The position numbers were made by a program, and so were the translations under genes. From Pseudomonas sp. 8Z (GTDB taxonomy: Bacteria > Pseudomonadota > Gammaproteobacteria > Pseudomonadales > Pseudomonadaceae), in assembly GCF_902506535.1 (NCBI RefSeq), contig NZ_LR733826.1, forward strand, positions 651,079 through 715,078: a stretch of DNA of 64,000 nucleotides, written 5' to 3'. The first letter of the stretch is position 1; every line of letters starts with the position of its first letter. Under the pieces are notes generated by a model. The model did no database searches. It saw only the letters and a program-made list of their open reading frames with translations, and had not been told where the DNA came from. Positions 1-8,264 of the stretch are shown in pieces.

Positions 1-199
1 CGAATGCGTTGCGGACAACCTCATGACAACCGAGCGCAGAAGCACGCTCAAGATCGCTTGCAACACCTCGCCACAGCGGTCGAGCCCGTTATCGGCAATT
101 TTTATTTACACAGACCTATAAGCCACTGGTAAAAGATGGCCAATTCGGCCATTCGTAAAATTTATCTTACATAGCGATTGACCGACTTGCCATAAGTCC
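1..199. other. Unassigned window edge
   Basis: No gene can be assigned here. One plus-strand frame is open from the edge to a stop near position 111, and a minus-strand frame is open from about 97 outward. Neither shows a recognisable motif or ribosome binding site. Either could be the end of a neighbouring gene. Confidence 0.3.
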
Positions 200-526
200 T
201 CAGACCGGACGCTCGAAACCGTAGGCCCGCTCGACCTTGGCCACACGGGTGGTGCAGGCGGCATACCACTCCGCCCTACCGCGCTCACGAACGGCACTGT
301 GCTCGGCGTGCTCGCGCCAGGCGCGGATGGCCTCCTCGTTCTGCCAATAGGACAAGGTGATACCCAGGCCATCGCTGCGCGCCGACTCCACACCGAGAAA
401 GCCTGGCTGCTGCGCGGCCAGCTCCAGCATGCGCTGCGCCGCCTCGGCGTAGCCGTCATCGACATCCGTACGCACCGAGGTGAACATCACCACGTAGTAA
501 GGCGGCTTTGGCGTCTTGGCGATCAA
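200..526 (-). CDS. Antibiotic biosynthesis monooxygenase (ABM) domain protein
   Basis: A 108-residue protein with the dimeric ferredoxin-like fold of the ABM family: an N-terminal strand around YYVVMFTSVRT, then a helix and the GFLGVES segment, then the LSYWQNEEAIRAWR segment typical of these proteins. ABM proteins range from small quinol-type monooxygenases to proteins of unknown role, so no reaction is assigned. The likely start is a TTG at 526. It has an AGGAGG ribosome binding site seven bases upstream and overlaps the stop of the upstream amidotransferase gene. An internal ATG at 487 is possible but lacks that site. The overlap implies co-translation with the amidotransferase-like protein. 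Confidence 0.8.
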   Translation of the reverse strand: MIAKTPKPPYYVVMFTSVRTDVDDGYAEAAQRMLELAAQQPGFLGVESARSDGLGITLSYWQNEEAIRAWREHAEHSAVRERGRAEWYAACTTRVAKVERAYGFERPV

Positions 527-1260
527 GCCACCGCCTCCTGCTGCGCTTCATGCACCGATTGCACCGCGCAGGCACCGACCAGACCGGCGACCACCGGCGG
601 CAGGCGACCTTGCAGCGCAGCGCGCTCGGGCTGGAACAGAGTGGCGATGAAGAAGGGATGGTCGTCCAGCTCGATGGCACGCACGGCACCCGCCTCGTCA
701 TGCCCGGAAGCCTTCAGCGCCTGCGCCATCAGTGGCTCGATGAAGGCATCGTCGAGGCCATAGCGGCACAGGTACTGCTCGCTGATCTCGCGCACCCCGT
801 ACAGCTCGGCGATACGCGAACCCGATACCAGGTGCACACGCTCGCTGACATCCTGCAGAGCGCAGGCCAGTGGCGCGATTAGCGGCGCCTGTGTTTGCGG
901 CGAAAGCTCGGCATGTTCGGCATCTGCCCAACCCAGGTGATTACGCGCGTATTCCAGCAACGCGTGCTGAAAGCCGCCGCAGGTGCCGAGAAAAGGCACG
1001 CCCTGCTCGCGGGCGAAACGGATCGCGCGCAGCGCACCCTCGGTGACGGCATAGGGGCTGCCCGGCACACACCAGATGCCGTCATAGGCCAATAAGGTCG
1101 CGTCATCAAGAATGCGCTGCGTGGCCAACCAGTCGTACTCGACCGCCACACCCAGGGCTTCACCAGCCAGGCGCAGCGCCTCGGGAATAGCTCGGTGCGC
1201 GGTAATCGCTGCACTGTATTCGCCCACCAGGGCGACCTTGACTCGACACTTGCTGGACAT
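523..1260 (-). CDS. Stand-alone CTP-synthase-type glutamine amidotransferase-like protein
   Basis: A 245-residue class I glutamine amidotransferase-like domain. The nucleophile-elbow region reads GTCGGFQHALLEY, with the cysteine near residue 95, and the C-terminal HPFFIATLFQPE segment carries the His and Glu of the triad. This arrangement resembles the C-terminal half of CTP synthase, but the synthetase half is absent, so the partner or acceptor is unknown. It could hydrolyse or transfer from glutamine or another gamma-glutamyl compound. It starts at an ATG at 1260, diverges from the LysR gene at 1355, and overlaps the ABM protein gene downstream. Regulation by the neighbouring LysR protein is plausible from the divergent layout only. 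Confidence 0.8.
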   Translation of the reverse strand: MSSKCRVKVALVGEYSAAITAHRAIPEALRLAGEALGVAVEYDWLATQRILDDATLLAYDGIWCVPGSPYAVTEGALRAIRFAREQGVPFLGTCGGFQHALLEYARNHLGWADAEHAELSPQTQAPLIAPLACALQDVSERVHLVSGSRIAELYGVREISEQYLCRYGLDDAFIEPLMAQALKASGHDEAGAVRAIELDDHPFFIATLFQPERAALQGRLPPVVAGLVGACAVQSVHEAQQEAVA

Positions 1261-1354
1261 GACGGTGGCCTCTCTTGCTTGGCGGTTTGCCTGGCACTAT
1301 AAGATGGCGCCCGCGCAATAATAATTGGCGCACCGACAAGGAGAGATTGCAGCC

Positions 1355-2218
1355 GTGCAATATCAAATTGACCACACCGACCTCTCCCTGGTACTCGCCC
1401 TGGTGCGTGGCCGCTCTCTGGCACGCGCCGCCGAGCTGCTGCAGGTAGATGTTTCCACCGTATTTCGCGCCGTACGCCGCCTTGAGGCCGCTCTGGGCGT
1501 GGCGCTATTCGAGAAAAGCCGACGTGGCTACGAGCCCAGCGAGACCGCCCGCGCCCTGGCCGAACAAGCCGAGCGCGCCGAACAGGCGCTGGATGCCGCA
1601 CGCGTGGCGCTGGAACAAGGCAAACAGGTGGTCAGCGGCACAGTGCGCCTGACCTGCACCGACGCCGTGCTGAGCAGCCTGCTGCTACCGGCGCTGGCGC
1701 GCTTCATGCCCAACTATCCAGCGCTATCACTGGAACTGGTGACCTCCAACGACTTCGCCAATCTCAGCCGCCGCGACGCCGACCTGGCCCTGCGCCTGAC
1801 CAACCAGCCGCCAGAGCATCTGGTCGGCCGCCGCCTGGCCAAGGTGTCCTACGTGGTCTGCGCACGCGACGACGGCCAGGATCGCAGCGACCTGGCGCGG
1901 CAAAGCTGGATCGCCCCGGACGAGTCGATGCCGGATCACGCCACGGTACTCTGGCGCCAGCACGAGCTTCCGGGGGTCATGCCCAGCTACCGCTGCAGTA
2001 GCATGTACGCCGTGGCGCAACTGACCCGCGCTGGGCTCGGCGTCGCCGCCCTGCCCGACTTCATCCTGCGCAGCCAACCGGATCTGCTTGCACTGAGCGC
2101 CCCGTTGCCAGGCTGCGACACCGAGCTGTGGCTGCTGACCCGCCCCGACTGTCGCGCCCTGCGCTCGGTGCAGACCCTGTTCGAGGAACTGAGCGAAGCG
2201 CTGATGAGCAACGCTTGA
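1355..2218 (+). CDS. LysR-family transcriptional regulator
   Basis: A LysR-type regulator of 287 residues. The N-terminal winged helix-turn-helix covers roughly residues 5-65 (SLARAAELLQVDVSTVFRAV) and is followed by a linker helix and a periplasmic-binding-protein-like effector domain. A TTG at 1325 would extend the frame by ten codons. The GTG at 1355 is preferred because AAGGAGA lies ten bases upstream. It is divergent from the amidotransferase/ABM pair, the usual position for a LysR regulator of the opposite operon. The effector is unknown. Confidence 0.9.
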   Translation: MQYQIDHTDLSLVLALVRGRSLARAAELLQVDVSTVFRAVRRLEAALGVALFEKSRRGYEPSETARALAEQAERAEQALDAARVALEQGKQVVSGTVRLTCTDAVLSSLLLPALARFMPNYPALSLELVTSNDFANLSRRDADLALRLTNQPPEHLVGRRLAKVSYVVCARDDGQDRSDLARQSWIAPDESMPDHATVLWRQHELPGVMPSYRCSSMYAVAQLTRAGLGVAALPDFILRSQPDLLALSAPLPGCDTELWLLTRPDCRALRSVQTLFEELSEALMSNA

Positions 2219-2241
2219 AGCAAAGCGTTGCCCACGGATTC

Positions 2242-2293
2242 GTAGAGCGGGTGAAACCCGCCACTCATTTATGGCGGGTTGCACCCGCCCTAC
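2242..2293. repeat. Nested palindromic repeat, copy 1
   Basis: A 52-bp unit with two 21-base arms around a loop of about ten bases. Each arm itself contains a CGGGT/ACCCG inverted repeat, so the unit can fold as a nested or cruciform structure. It is near-identical to the copy at 2492-2543 and lies just after the LysR gene, where it may help end transcription. Confidence 0.85.
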
Positions 2294-2307
2294 CAATGAA
2301 GCAAAGC

Positions 2308-2374
2308 ATCGCCGCTAAAGCGCTCCCACAAAAGCAGTGCAATCGACAGCACTGCGTGGGGGCTTCAGCCGCGA
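2308..2374. repeat. REP-like imperfect palindrome
   Basis: The left arm (TCGCCGCTAAAGCGCTCCCACA region) is mirrored by the right arm (GTGGGGGCTTCAGCCGCGA). This resembles the interspersed palindromes seen between genes of many Pseudomonas genomes. A further single half-site lies at about 2432-2447. No coding potential is seen. Confidence 0.6.
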
Positions 2375-2491
2375 CAGGTCAGAAGGCTCTATAGCCCGAA
2401 TGCAAACCGGAAACATTGGTTGCGCCAAAGAGCATCGCGGCTGAAGCGGAATGCCGCCCAGCCGCGCCTACCGGACAAGGGACGTAGATCC

Positions 2492-2543
2492 GTAGGGCGG
2501 GTGAAACCCGCCAGCCATTCATGGCGGGTTGCACCCGCCCTAC
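2492..2543. repeat. Nested palindromic repeat, copy 2
   Basis: Second copy of the 52-bp nested palindrome, in the same orientation as the copy at 2242-2293 and differing at only a few positions, mostly in the loop. It lies between the LysR gene and the end of the convergent ABC transporter gene. The gene-free stretch 2219-2586 is made up almost entirely of these repeats. Confidence 0.85.
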
Positions 2544-2586
2544 AACACTGGACAGCATTCGGTTTCAGACTCGCAGAATAGACGTC

Positions 2587-4368
2587 TCACACCTGCTGCA
2601 AATGCCCGTACAACTTGGCGTACAGCCCACCCTCGGCGATCAGTTGCTGGTGGTCGCCATCCTCGGCCACGCTACCGCCATCAAACACCAGCACACGGTC
2701 AGCCTGTTTCACCGCGCTCAGGCGGTGGGCGATGATCAGCGTGGTGCGTCCTTCGAGGAACTGCGCCAGCGCCTGGTGCAGGGCGTACTCGGTGGCGGCA
2801 TCCAGCGCCGAAGTCGCTTCGTCGAGGATCACAACTTTCGGCTCGGCCAGCACCATGCGGGCGATGGCCAGGCGCTGACGCTGACCGCCAGACAGGCGCA
2901 CGCCGCTACGCCCGACCACGTTGTCCAACCCCTGCGGCAACAGCGCGATGGTGTCGTAAAGCTGGGCGATACGCAGCGCCTGCCAGCAGGCCTCGTCGCT
3001 GCACTCGCGGCCCATGGTCAGGTTGGCGCGTACCGTGTCGTTGAACAGCGCCGGATGCTGCAACACCACCGCGACGTTGTCGCGCACGCCATTGAGGCCG
3101 ATTTCCTCAAGGCTGCTGCCACCGAAGCGGATGCTGCCGGCCTGCGCCGTGTACAGCCCCAGCAGCAACTGCACCAGAGTGCTCTTACCGCCACCCGACG
3201 CCCCGACGATGGCCACCTTCTCACCCGGCGCGATAGACAGGTCGAGGCGGTCGAGCACCGGCTCGTCGCCATAGCCGAAGGTCAGCCCCTGGATCTCGAT
3301 GCCAACCGTAGCGCGACTCTTGAACGGATCAACACGGCCGTCGTACTGCGGCTCGTCACGCCGCGCCAGCAGTTCGTTGATGCGCGTCAGCGCGCCACCG
3401 GCGGCATAGAAGGCGTACTGCAGATTGAGCAACTGCTCCACCGGGCCGATCATGAACCACAGGTAGCTGAACACCGCGAGCATCTGGCCGATGGACAGGT
3501 CGGAGAACAGCACCGTGAGCATGGCCGCAGCGCGGAATACGTCGATGCCGAACTGGAACAACAGAGCACTGGCACGGTTGGAGGCATCGCTCTTCCACTG
3601 CGACGCCACAGCGTAGTCGCGCACCTCCTGCGCACGCGCACCAAGGCGCCCGAGGAAGTAGCCCTGGCGGTTGCTGGCACGCACCTCCTGAATGGCGTCG
3701 AGGGTTTCCGTCAGTGCCTGGGTGAAGCGCCCGGTGCTGTCGTTCTCCAGCTTCTTCAGATGCTTGACGCGCTTGCCCAGTTGCACCGTGGCGTAGATCA
3801 CCAGCGGGTTGAACAAGAGGATCAGCAGCGCCAGCTTCCAGTGCATCCAGATGAGGATGGCCGAAGTACCCAGCAGCGTCAGCATGGCCACCAGAAAGCG
3901 GCTCAGCGTATCGCCGATGAATTTGTCCAGGGTGTCCAGGTCGGTGACCAAATGAGTGGCCACCGTGCCGCCACCAAGGCTTTCGTACTCGCCGAGGGCA
4001 ATGCGCTTGAGCCGCTCGATCAGGCGCAAGCGAACGCGATAGACGATGTCTTTCGATAACCCGGCGAACAGACGTGCCTGCAGCACGTTGAAGATCAGCG
4101 CCGAGCCACGCAGCAACAAAGTCAGCAGCAGCATCAGGCCGATATAGCCTGCCGCCGACTGCCAGGCGTCAGGCAGGAAATGATCCATCACCTTGAGCGC
4201 CGAGTCGCCATCACGCAGCAGCACCTCGTCCACCAGCAACGGCAACAACAGCGGAATCGGCACACTACACAGGGTGGCCAGTACAGCGACCAGATTGGCC
4301 AGAATCAGAGCTTGCTTGTGACGCAGGGCCAGGCGGCGGATTTCTGCCCAGCTCAACCGATCAGGCAT
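2587..4368 (-). CDS. ABC exporter, fused membrane and ATPase domains (MsbA-like)
   Basis: A half-transporter of 593 residues. About six membrane helices occupy the first 310 residues, followed by an ATPase domain. The ATPase has Walker A GASGGGKST, signature LSGGQRQRL, Walker B VVILDEATSALD and the H-loop IIAHRL. Such proteins work as dimers in the inner membrane and export lipids, peptides or drugs; the substrate cannot be read from sequence. The ATG at 4368 is chosen over a longer frame because it overlaps the stop of the DsbA-family gene by a few bases and removes a 21-residue tail that only mirrors that gene. It probably forms an operon with the DsbA-like and trhO genes. Confidence 0.92.
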   Translation of the reverse strand: MPDRLSWAEIRRLALRHKQALILANLVAVLATLCSVPIPLLLPLLVDEVLLRDGDSALKVMDHFLPDAWQSAAGYIGLMLLLTLLLRGSALIFNVLQARLFAGLSKDIVYRVRLRLIERLKRIALGEYESLGGGTVATHLVTDLDTLDKFIGDTLSRFLVAMLTLLGTSAILIWMHWKLALLILLFNPLVIYATVQLGKRVKHLKKLENDSTGRFTQALTETLDAIQEVRASNRQGYFLGRLGARAQEVRDYAVASQWKSDASNRASALLFQFGIDVFRAAAMLTVLFSDLSIGQMLAVFSYLWFMIGPVEQLLNLQYAFYAAGGALTRINELLARRDEPQYDGRVDPFKSRATVGIEIQGLTFGYGDEPVLDRLDLSIAPGEKVAIVGASGGGKSTLVQLLLGLYTAQAGSIRFGGSSLEEIGLNGVRDNVAVVLQHPALFNDTVRANLTMGRECSDEACWQALRIAQLYDTIALLPQGLDNVVGRSGVRLSGGQRQRLAIARMVLAEPKVVILDEATSALDAATEYALHQALAQFLEGRTTLIIAHRLSAVKQADRVLVFDGGSVAEDGDHQQLIAEGGLYAKLYGHLQQV

Positions 4369-4993
4369 GGGCAGCACGCTCCAGCCAGCGCCCCAGCAAC
4401 GGTGAGAGCGCTTCGAGCGGCTGATAGCCATTGGTCAGCAGCGCCAGTTGGCCCTCGCGCTCAGCCAGCAGCGTGGGAAAGCCAGCGATGCCAAGATCCT
4501 GCACCCAGGTGAAATCGGCAGCAGTGGCATCTTGCATAGCCTGGCTATCGAAAGCCTCGGCAAACTCGATACGCGGAATGCCGGCCTGCTCGGCCAGTTG
4601 TACCAGCACGCTGGCCTGAGTGACGTCGGCACCCTCGGTGTAAAAAGCCTGCTGAATGCGCTTGAGCAGCGCCCATGCGCTCGGCGCATCAAGGCTGCGC
4701 GCGGTCACCAGGGCGCGACAAGCCGGTTCGGTGTCGTACACCAACCCTTCCGGCAGCCCCCGCTCGAAGTCGAACAACTGCCCGGTACTGGCGTTGACCG
4801 CCTGCCAATAGCCCAGATAGCGCACCCGCGCGGCAGCATCCACCGCCACCTGATCGCGGCGCAGGCCGCCAACCACAATATGCAACGGCACATCGGCAGT
4901 CGCCGCCTGCTCCGCCAGTGCCTCGACCACCGGGAAAAATCCCCAGCACCAGGAACACATAGGGTCCATCACGTAGAGCAGACGGCTGGCCAT
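4361..4993 (-). CDS. DsbA-family thioredoxin-fold protein
   Basis: A 210-residue protein with the active-site CSWC motif within MDPMCSWCWGFFP close to the N terminus, and the conserved GFPTLL cis-proline segment near residue 180. No signal peptide is present, so it is probably cytoplasmic, like FrnE-type DsbA proteins that act as thiol oxidoreductases or isomerases. The ATG at 4993 has a GAGG site seven bases upstream. An ATG at 4999 would overlap the trhO stop but leaves no space for a ribosome site. It lies between trhO and the ABC exporter with overlaps on both sides. Confidence 0.88.
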   Translation of the reverse strand: MASRLLYVMDPMCSWCWGFFPVVEALAEQAATADVPLHIVVGGLRRDQVAVDAAARVRYLGYWQAVNASTGQLFDFERGLPEGLVYDTEPACRALVTARSLDAPSAWALLKRIQQAFYTEGADVTQASVLVQLAEQAGIPRIEFAEAFDSQAMQDATAADFTWVQDLGIAGFPTLLAEREGQLALLTNGYQPLEALSPLLGRWLERAAHA

Positions 4994-4995
4994 GG

Positions 4996-5934
4996 TCATA
5001 CCTCGTTGAGTTGGCGCGGATCGCGGCCGATCGGATGCGGTTGATTGCGTACACGCGCCAATTCGATCTGCTTCTGCCGCTCGCGAGCGCTCTCGCGGGT
5101 CTTCTCCGGCAGCGAATCCCAGCAGTGCGGGCAGCTCACGCCGGGGCTGTAGAACTCGGACTGGCGGTCTTGCACGGAAATCGGCGTGCGGCAGGCATGG
5201 CACTGATCGTAGTCGCCTTCGGTGAGGTCATGGCGCACGGTCACGCGGTTATCGAAGACGAAGCAGTCACCCTGCCACTTGGTCTGCTCCTGCGGCACTT
5301 CTTCCAGGTATTTGAGGATGCCGCCCTTGAGGTGGTAGACCTCCTCGAACCCCTCACCAAGCATGTAGCTGGAGGCCTTCTCGCAACGGATGCCGCCGGT
5401 GCAGAACATCGCCACCTTCTTGTGCTTGCTCGGGTCGAAGTGGGCCTTGATGTACTCGGGGAACTCGCGGAATGACTTGGTCTTGGGATCGATGGCGCCC
5501 TCGAAGGTACCGATGGCCACTTCATAGTCGTTGCGCGTATCGATCAGCAGCACTTCGGGATCGCTGATCAGCGCATTCCAGTCCTGCGGCTCGACGTAGG
5601 TGCCGACGCGCTGGTTGGGGTCGACGCCCGGCACGCCGAGGGTGACGATTTCTTTCTTCAGCTTGACCTTGGTGCGATAGAACGGCTGCTCATCGCAATA
5701 GGATTCCTTGTGGTCGATATCGGCCAAGCGCGCGTCCAGACGGAACCAGGCGAGCAGCGCATCGATGCCGGCGCGGGAGCCGGAAACGGTGCCATTGACG
5801 CCCTCTTCGGCGAGCAGCAGGGTGCCCTTGATGCCGTTATCGATGAGGGTTTGCAGCAGGGGCTCGCGCAGCGCCTGGTAATCCGGCAGGGAGACGAACT
5901 TGTACAGCGCCGCGACGACGATCTTGTCGGTCAT
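4996..5934 (-). CDS. tRNA uridine-34 hydroxylase (rhodanese-domain protein TrhO/YceA)
   Basis: A 312-residue protein with the TrhO layout: an N-terminal acylphosphatase-like domain, a central rhodanese domain with the active-site loop [10 protein letters not shown], and a C-terminal cysteine cluster (CHAC and CPHC) likely to bind zinc. TrhO hydroxylates uridine at the wobble position of tRNA, giving 5-hydroxyuridine. The ATG at 5934 is used because homologues begin near [13 protein letters not shown]; the longer frame adds a non-conserved tail. It is the first gene of an apparent operon with the DsbA-like protein and the ABC exporter. Confidence 0.93.
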   Translation of the reverse strand: MTDKIVVAALYKFVSLPDYQALREPLLQTLIDNGIKGTLLLAEEGVNGTVSGSRAGIDALLAWFRLDARLADIDHKESYCDEQPFYRTKVKLKKEIVTLGVPGVDPNQRVGTYVEPQDWNALISDPEVLLIDTRNDYEVAIGTFEGAIDPKTKSFREFPEYIKAHFDPSKHKKVAMFCTGGIRCEKASSYMLGEGFEEVYHLKGGILKYLEEVPQEQTKWQGDCFVFDNRVTVRHDLTEGDYDQCHACRTPISVQDRQSEFYSPGVSCPHCWDSLPEKTRESARERQKQIELARVRNQPHPIGRDPRQLNEV

Positions 5935-6110
5935 GAAGACTCTCTCAGTGGTCGCCCACGTAAAGGGCGGACTGCTAACGACCCACCATCTATATGCAGG
6001 TCGCATTCAAATGAAAGCGCCGGCATGGGCCGGCGCGGGTGCGATTCTAGCGCAGAGAGCAGGCGCCTCGCATCATCACGGGCACCGTTCTCGGGCGACA
6101 AGACGTCGCG

Positions 6111-6416
6111 TCAATGATCGTGCAGGCTACCGCCGCGGCAGGTCGGCGAGGCCGGTGCCACGCCCTGCGCCACCCATTCATCCGGCGTGTAGGTGTGCAG
6201 CGCCAGGGCATGGATCTGCCCCATCAACTCACCCACGGTGGCGTAGACCTTCTGATGCCGTTTGACCGCATTCAGCCCGGCGAACAGCGGGCTGACGATC
6301 ACCGCCTTGTAATGGGTTTCCAGGCCACGGCTGTGCATGTGGCTTTCATCCAGCACCTGCAGGTGTTCGGGTTGCAGGGCCGCCAGGGTCTGTTCGATCA
6401 GGGCTTGCTTAGACAT
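6111..6416 (-). CDS. BolA-family protein
   Basis: A 101-residue BolA/YrbA-type protein. It has the class II KH-like core, with DESHMHSRG followed by THYKAVIVSPLF and the conserved RHQKVYATVGELM helix and histidine. BolA proteins partner monothiol glutaredoxins and bind or transfer iron-sulfur clusters, and some influence transcription. The gene starts three bases after the stop of the DUF2059 gene, so the two are probably co-transcribed. The tail past residue 90 (CRGGSLHDH) is an extension that includes a cysteine and histidines. Confidence 0.88.
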   Translation of the reverse strand: MSKQALIEQTLAALQPEHLQVLDESHMHSRGLETHYKAVIVSPLFAGLNAVKRHQKVYATVGELMGQIHALALHTYTPDEWVAQGVAPASPTCRGGSLHDH

Positions 6417-6419
6417 CGC

Positions 6420-6920
6420 TTACTCCGCAGCTTGCTTGATACCGAGCTCTTTGCTCATGTCCGCCAACAGCTTGTTGACCTCAGGCACCGCTGCCTCCAG
6501 CTTGCCCTGAGTGATCTGCGCGGACTGCGCCGTAAGCGTCGGCATCTTCTGCAGCACTTTCTGGCCCAGCGGCGATTGATAGAAGGCGATCAGATCCTTG
6601 AGCTCCTGCTCGCTGAAATTGCTGGTGTACAGCTTGACCATGTCCGGTTTCAGCTTGTCCCAACCGACGGCTTTGTCCAGCGCGGCGTTGGCCTTGGCCT
6701 GATAGCTCTCCAGCACCGCCTGCTTGCCATTAGGCGCCTGAGCAAAACGCTGAGCGAACATCTGTTGCACCTGGCCGTAAACCGGCACGGTCAGCTTGTC
6801 GGCATGCGCCAGCTTGAGAAAGCGCTCGGCATCCGCGGCATGGCTGGCGGCATCGGCCATGGCGAAAGAAGCAGACGTACCGAGCAGGATCGCAGCGCAA
6901 AACTGGTGAAAACGGGGCAT
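6420..6920 (-). CDS. DUF2059 domain secreted protein
   Basis: A 166-residue protein with a clear signal peptide (MPRFHQFCAAILLGTSASFAMA) followed by a helical DUF2059 domain, including the FSEQELKDLIAFYQSPLGQKVLQKMP stretch typical of this family. It is predicted to be periplasmic; function unknown. The ATG at 6920 is chosen because it gives the signal peptide at the very N terminus, while the longer frame from 7052 adds an unrelated stretch. It lies directly upstream of the BolA gene. Confidence 0.87.
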   Translation of the reverse strand: MPRFHQFCAAILLGTSASFAMADAASHAADAERFLKLAHADKLTVPVYGQVQQMFAQRFAQAPNGKQAVLESYQAKANAALDKAVGWDKLKPDMVKLYTSNFSEQELKDLIAFYQSPLGQKVLQKMPTLTAQSAQITQGKLEAAVPEVNKLLADMSKELGIKQAAE

Positions 6921-7108
6921 TGGGGATTCCGACTGTGATGAGTGAGTCTGGGTAGACTGCGGTGGCCGCATTTTGTGCCCAACTCGGTTTTCCCTCAAGC
7001 CGTACGCGTTGTGCATCAGCGCACAAGGCCTTTGCGCACGGGCGCACGCCATTGATCAGTTGCCAAACTGCCAGCACTTGCTCATGCTCAGTCACTCTCG
7101 GCATGCTG

Positions 7109-7126
7109 TGTGACATTGCAGTCACA
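7109..7126. promoter_or_regulatory. Perfect palindrome before the DUF2804 gene
   Basis: TGTGAC and GTCACA flank a six-base spacer, about 55 bases upstream of the ATG at 7182. The TGTGA/TCACA halves recall CRP/Vfr sites, but they are eight bases apart instead of six, so it is not a canonical site. The binding protein is unknown. Confidence 0.35.
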
Positions 7127-7181
7127 GCAGCCTCCCGACACCGGCGCAACCTGCAGACCGGTACACACATGGACGTGTTAG

Positions 7182-8192
7182 ATGAACAGTTTTACCTCCC
7201 CCCTGGCCTTAACACCGCAACCGCTGTGCGACAACAAAGGCCGCCTACAGCACGCTGCCATCGGCCTTTCACCCCGCCCGCAGGTGGATTGCGCCCTGCA
7301 CGGCCATGCCGGACGGCGCAAACGCTGGAACCACTGGTGCATCACCAGCCCGCAATGGACGCTGTCGCTGACCCTCGCCGACCTTGACTACGCCAGCTAC
7401 GGCGCCGCCTACTTTCTCGACATGGAAAGCGGCGAGGCCGCGGCCCATACATTGGTGCGCCCGCTGGGCATGAGCTGCCACTTGCCCGACAGCCCGCTGC
7501 ATAGCCACGCCTTCCTTCATCCGCGCCTGCAGTTACGCGTCGATGAGCACCCTGGCCGCCTACGCCTGACCGCTGCAGTACCGGATATCGGCGGCCAGCC
7601 CTTGCAAGTCGCACTGGATATACAGCGCCCCGCGCACCTGGAGTCCCTCAATATCGTGGCGCCGCTTACCCATAAAGGGTTCCACGCCTGCAGCCGCCAG
7701 ATCGGAATGCCTGCCGCTGGCAGCCTGCAACTGGGACGGCATCATTATGACTGCACCCTAGGGCAAAGCTTCGCGGCGCTCGACTTCGGCCGTGGCGTCT
7801 GGCCCTTTCACAGCTACTGGCAGCGCGCCGCGTTCGCTGCTCCCGGCGGCATCGCCGGCAACTTCGGTTCTGGCTGGCTGGAGCACAGCGGCCTGTCAGA
7901 GAACACCCTATGGTTTGGTGGCGCCCTGTCACCGCTCAATAGCCCCCTGCATATCGAGCCTGCGCCCCTCACGATGCTCGCCCCACGACGCCTGCGCAGC
8001 AACGACGAGCGTGTGGCGCTCACCTTCACCCCGCGCCAGTTACATCGCGCGCGCCCCAAGTTCGGCCCCTTCTATGCCGACACGCGGCAGTGGTTCGGGC
8101 GCTACGACGGCGTGCTGAGAGGCCCCAAGGGTGAACGGGTACCGGTCGATGGCGCTCTGGGCTGGTTGGGTGAAACGCATACGCGCTGGTAA
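7182..8192 (+). CDS. DUF2804 domain protein
   Basis: A 336-residue protein of the DUF2804 family, recognised by its overall length and by segments such as RKRWNHWCI near the N terminus, the LDFGRGVWPFHSYW motif in the middle and FGRYDGVL near the end. No signal peptide or membrane helix is seen. The family has no established biochemical role; its fold is likely to be all-beta and lipocalin-like, which is inference. It is followed after about 70 bases by fumC on the same strand, but a shared transcript is not evident. Confidence 0.8.
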   Translation: MNSFTSPLALTPQPLCDNKGRLQHAAIGLSPRPQVDCALHGHAGRRKRWNHWCITSPQWTLSLTLADLDYASYGAAYFLDMESGEAAAHTLVRPLGMSCHLPDSPLHSHAFLHPRLQLRVDEHPGRLRLTAAVPDIGGQPLQVALDIQRPAHLESLNIVAPLTHKGFHACSRQIGMPAAGSLQLGRHHYDCTLGQSFAALDFGRGVWPFHSYWQRAAFAAPGGIAGNFGSGWLEHSGLSENTLWFGGALSPLNSPLHIEPAPLTMLAPRRLRSNDERVALTFTPRQLHRARPKFGPFYADTRQWFGRYDGVLRGPKGERVPVDGALGWLGETHTRW

Positions 8193-8264
8193 TCAGCATG
8201 GTTGCGGAACCTGTCCAGCCCGGCGTGACCTAAACAGCCATCCAGCTATTGCCCGGAGAACGCC

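Noticed and set aside
2521..4059. A 512-codon plus-strand frame
   Set aside because: It lies opposite the ABC exporter gene, has no family motif and reflects the codon bias of the real gene on the minus strand.
7109..7126. A CRP/Vfr site before the DUF2804 gene
   Set aside because: The TGTGA and TCACA halves are eight bases apart where CRP-type sites need six. Kept only as an unassigned palindrome.
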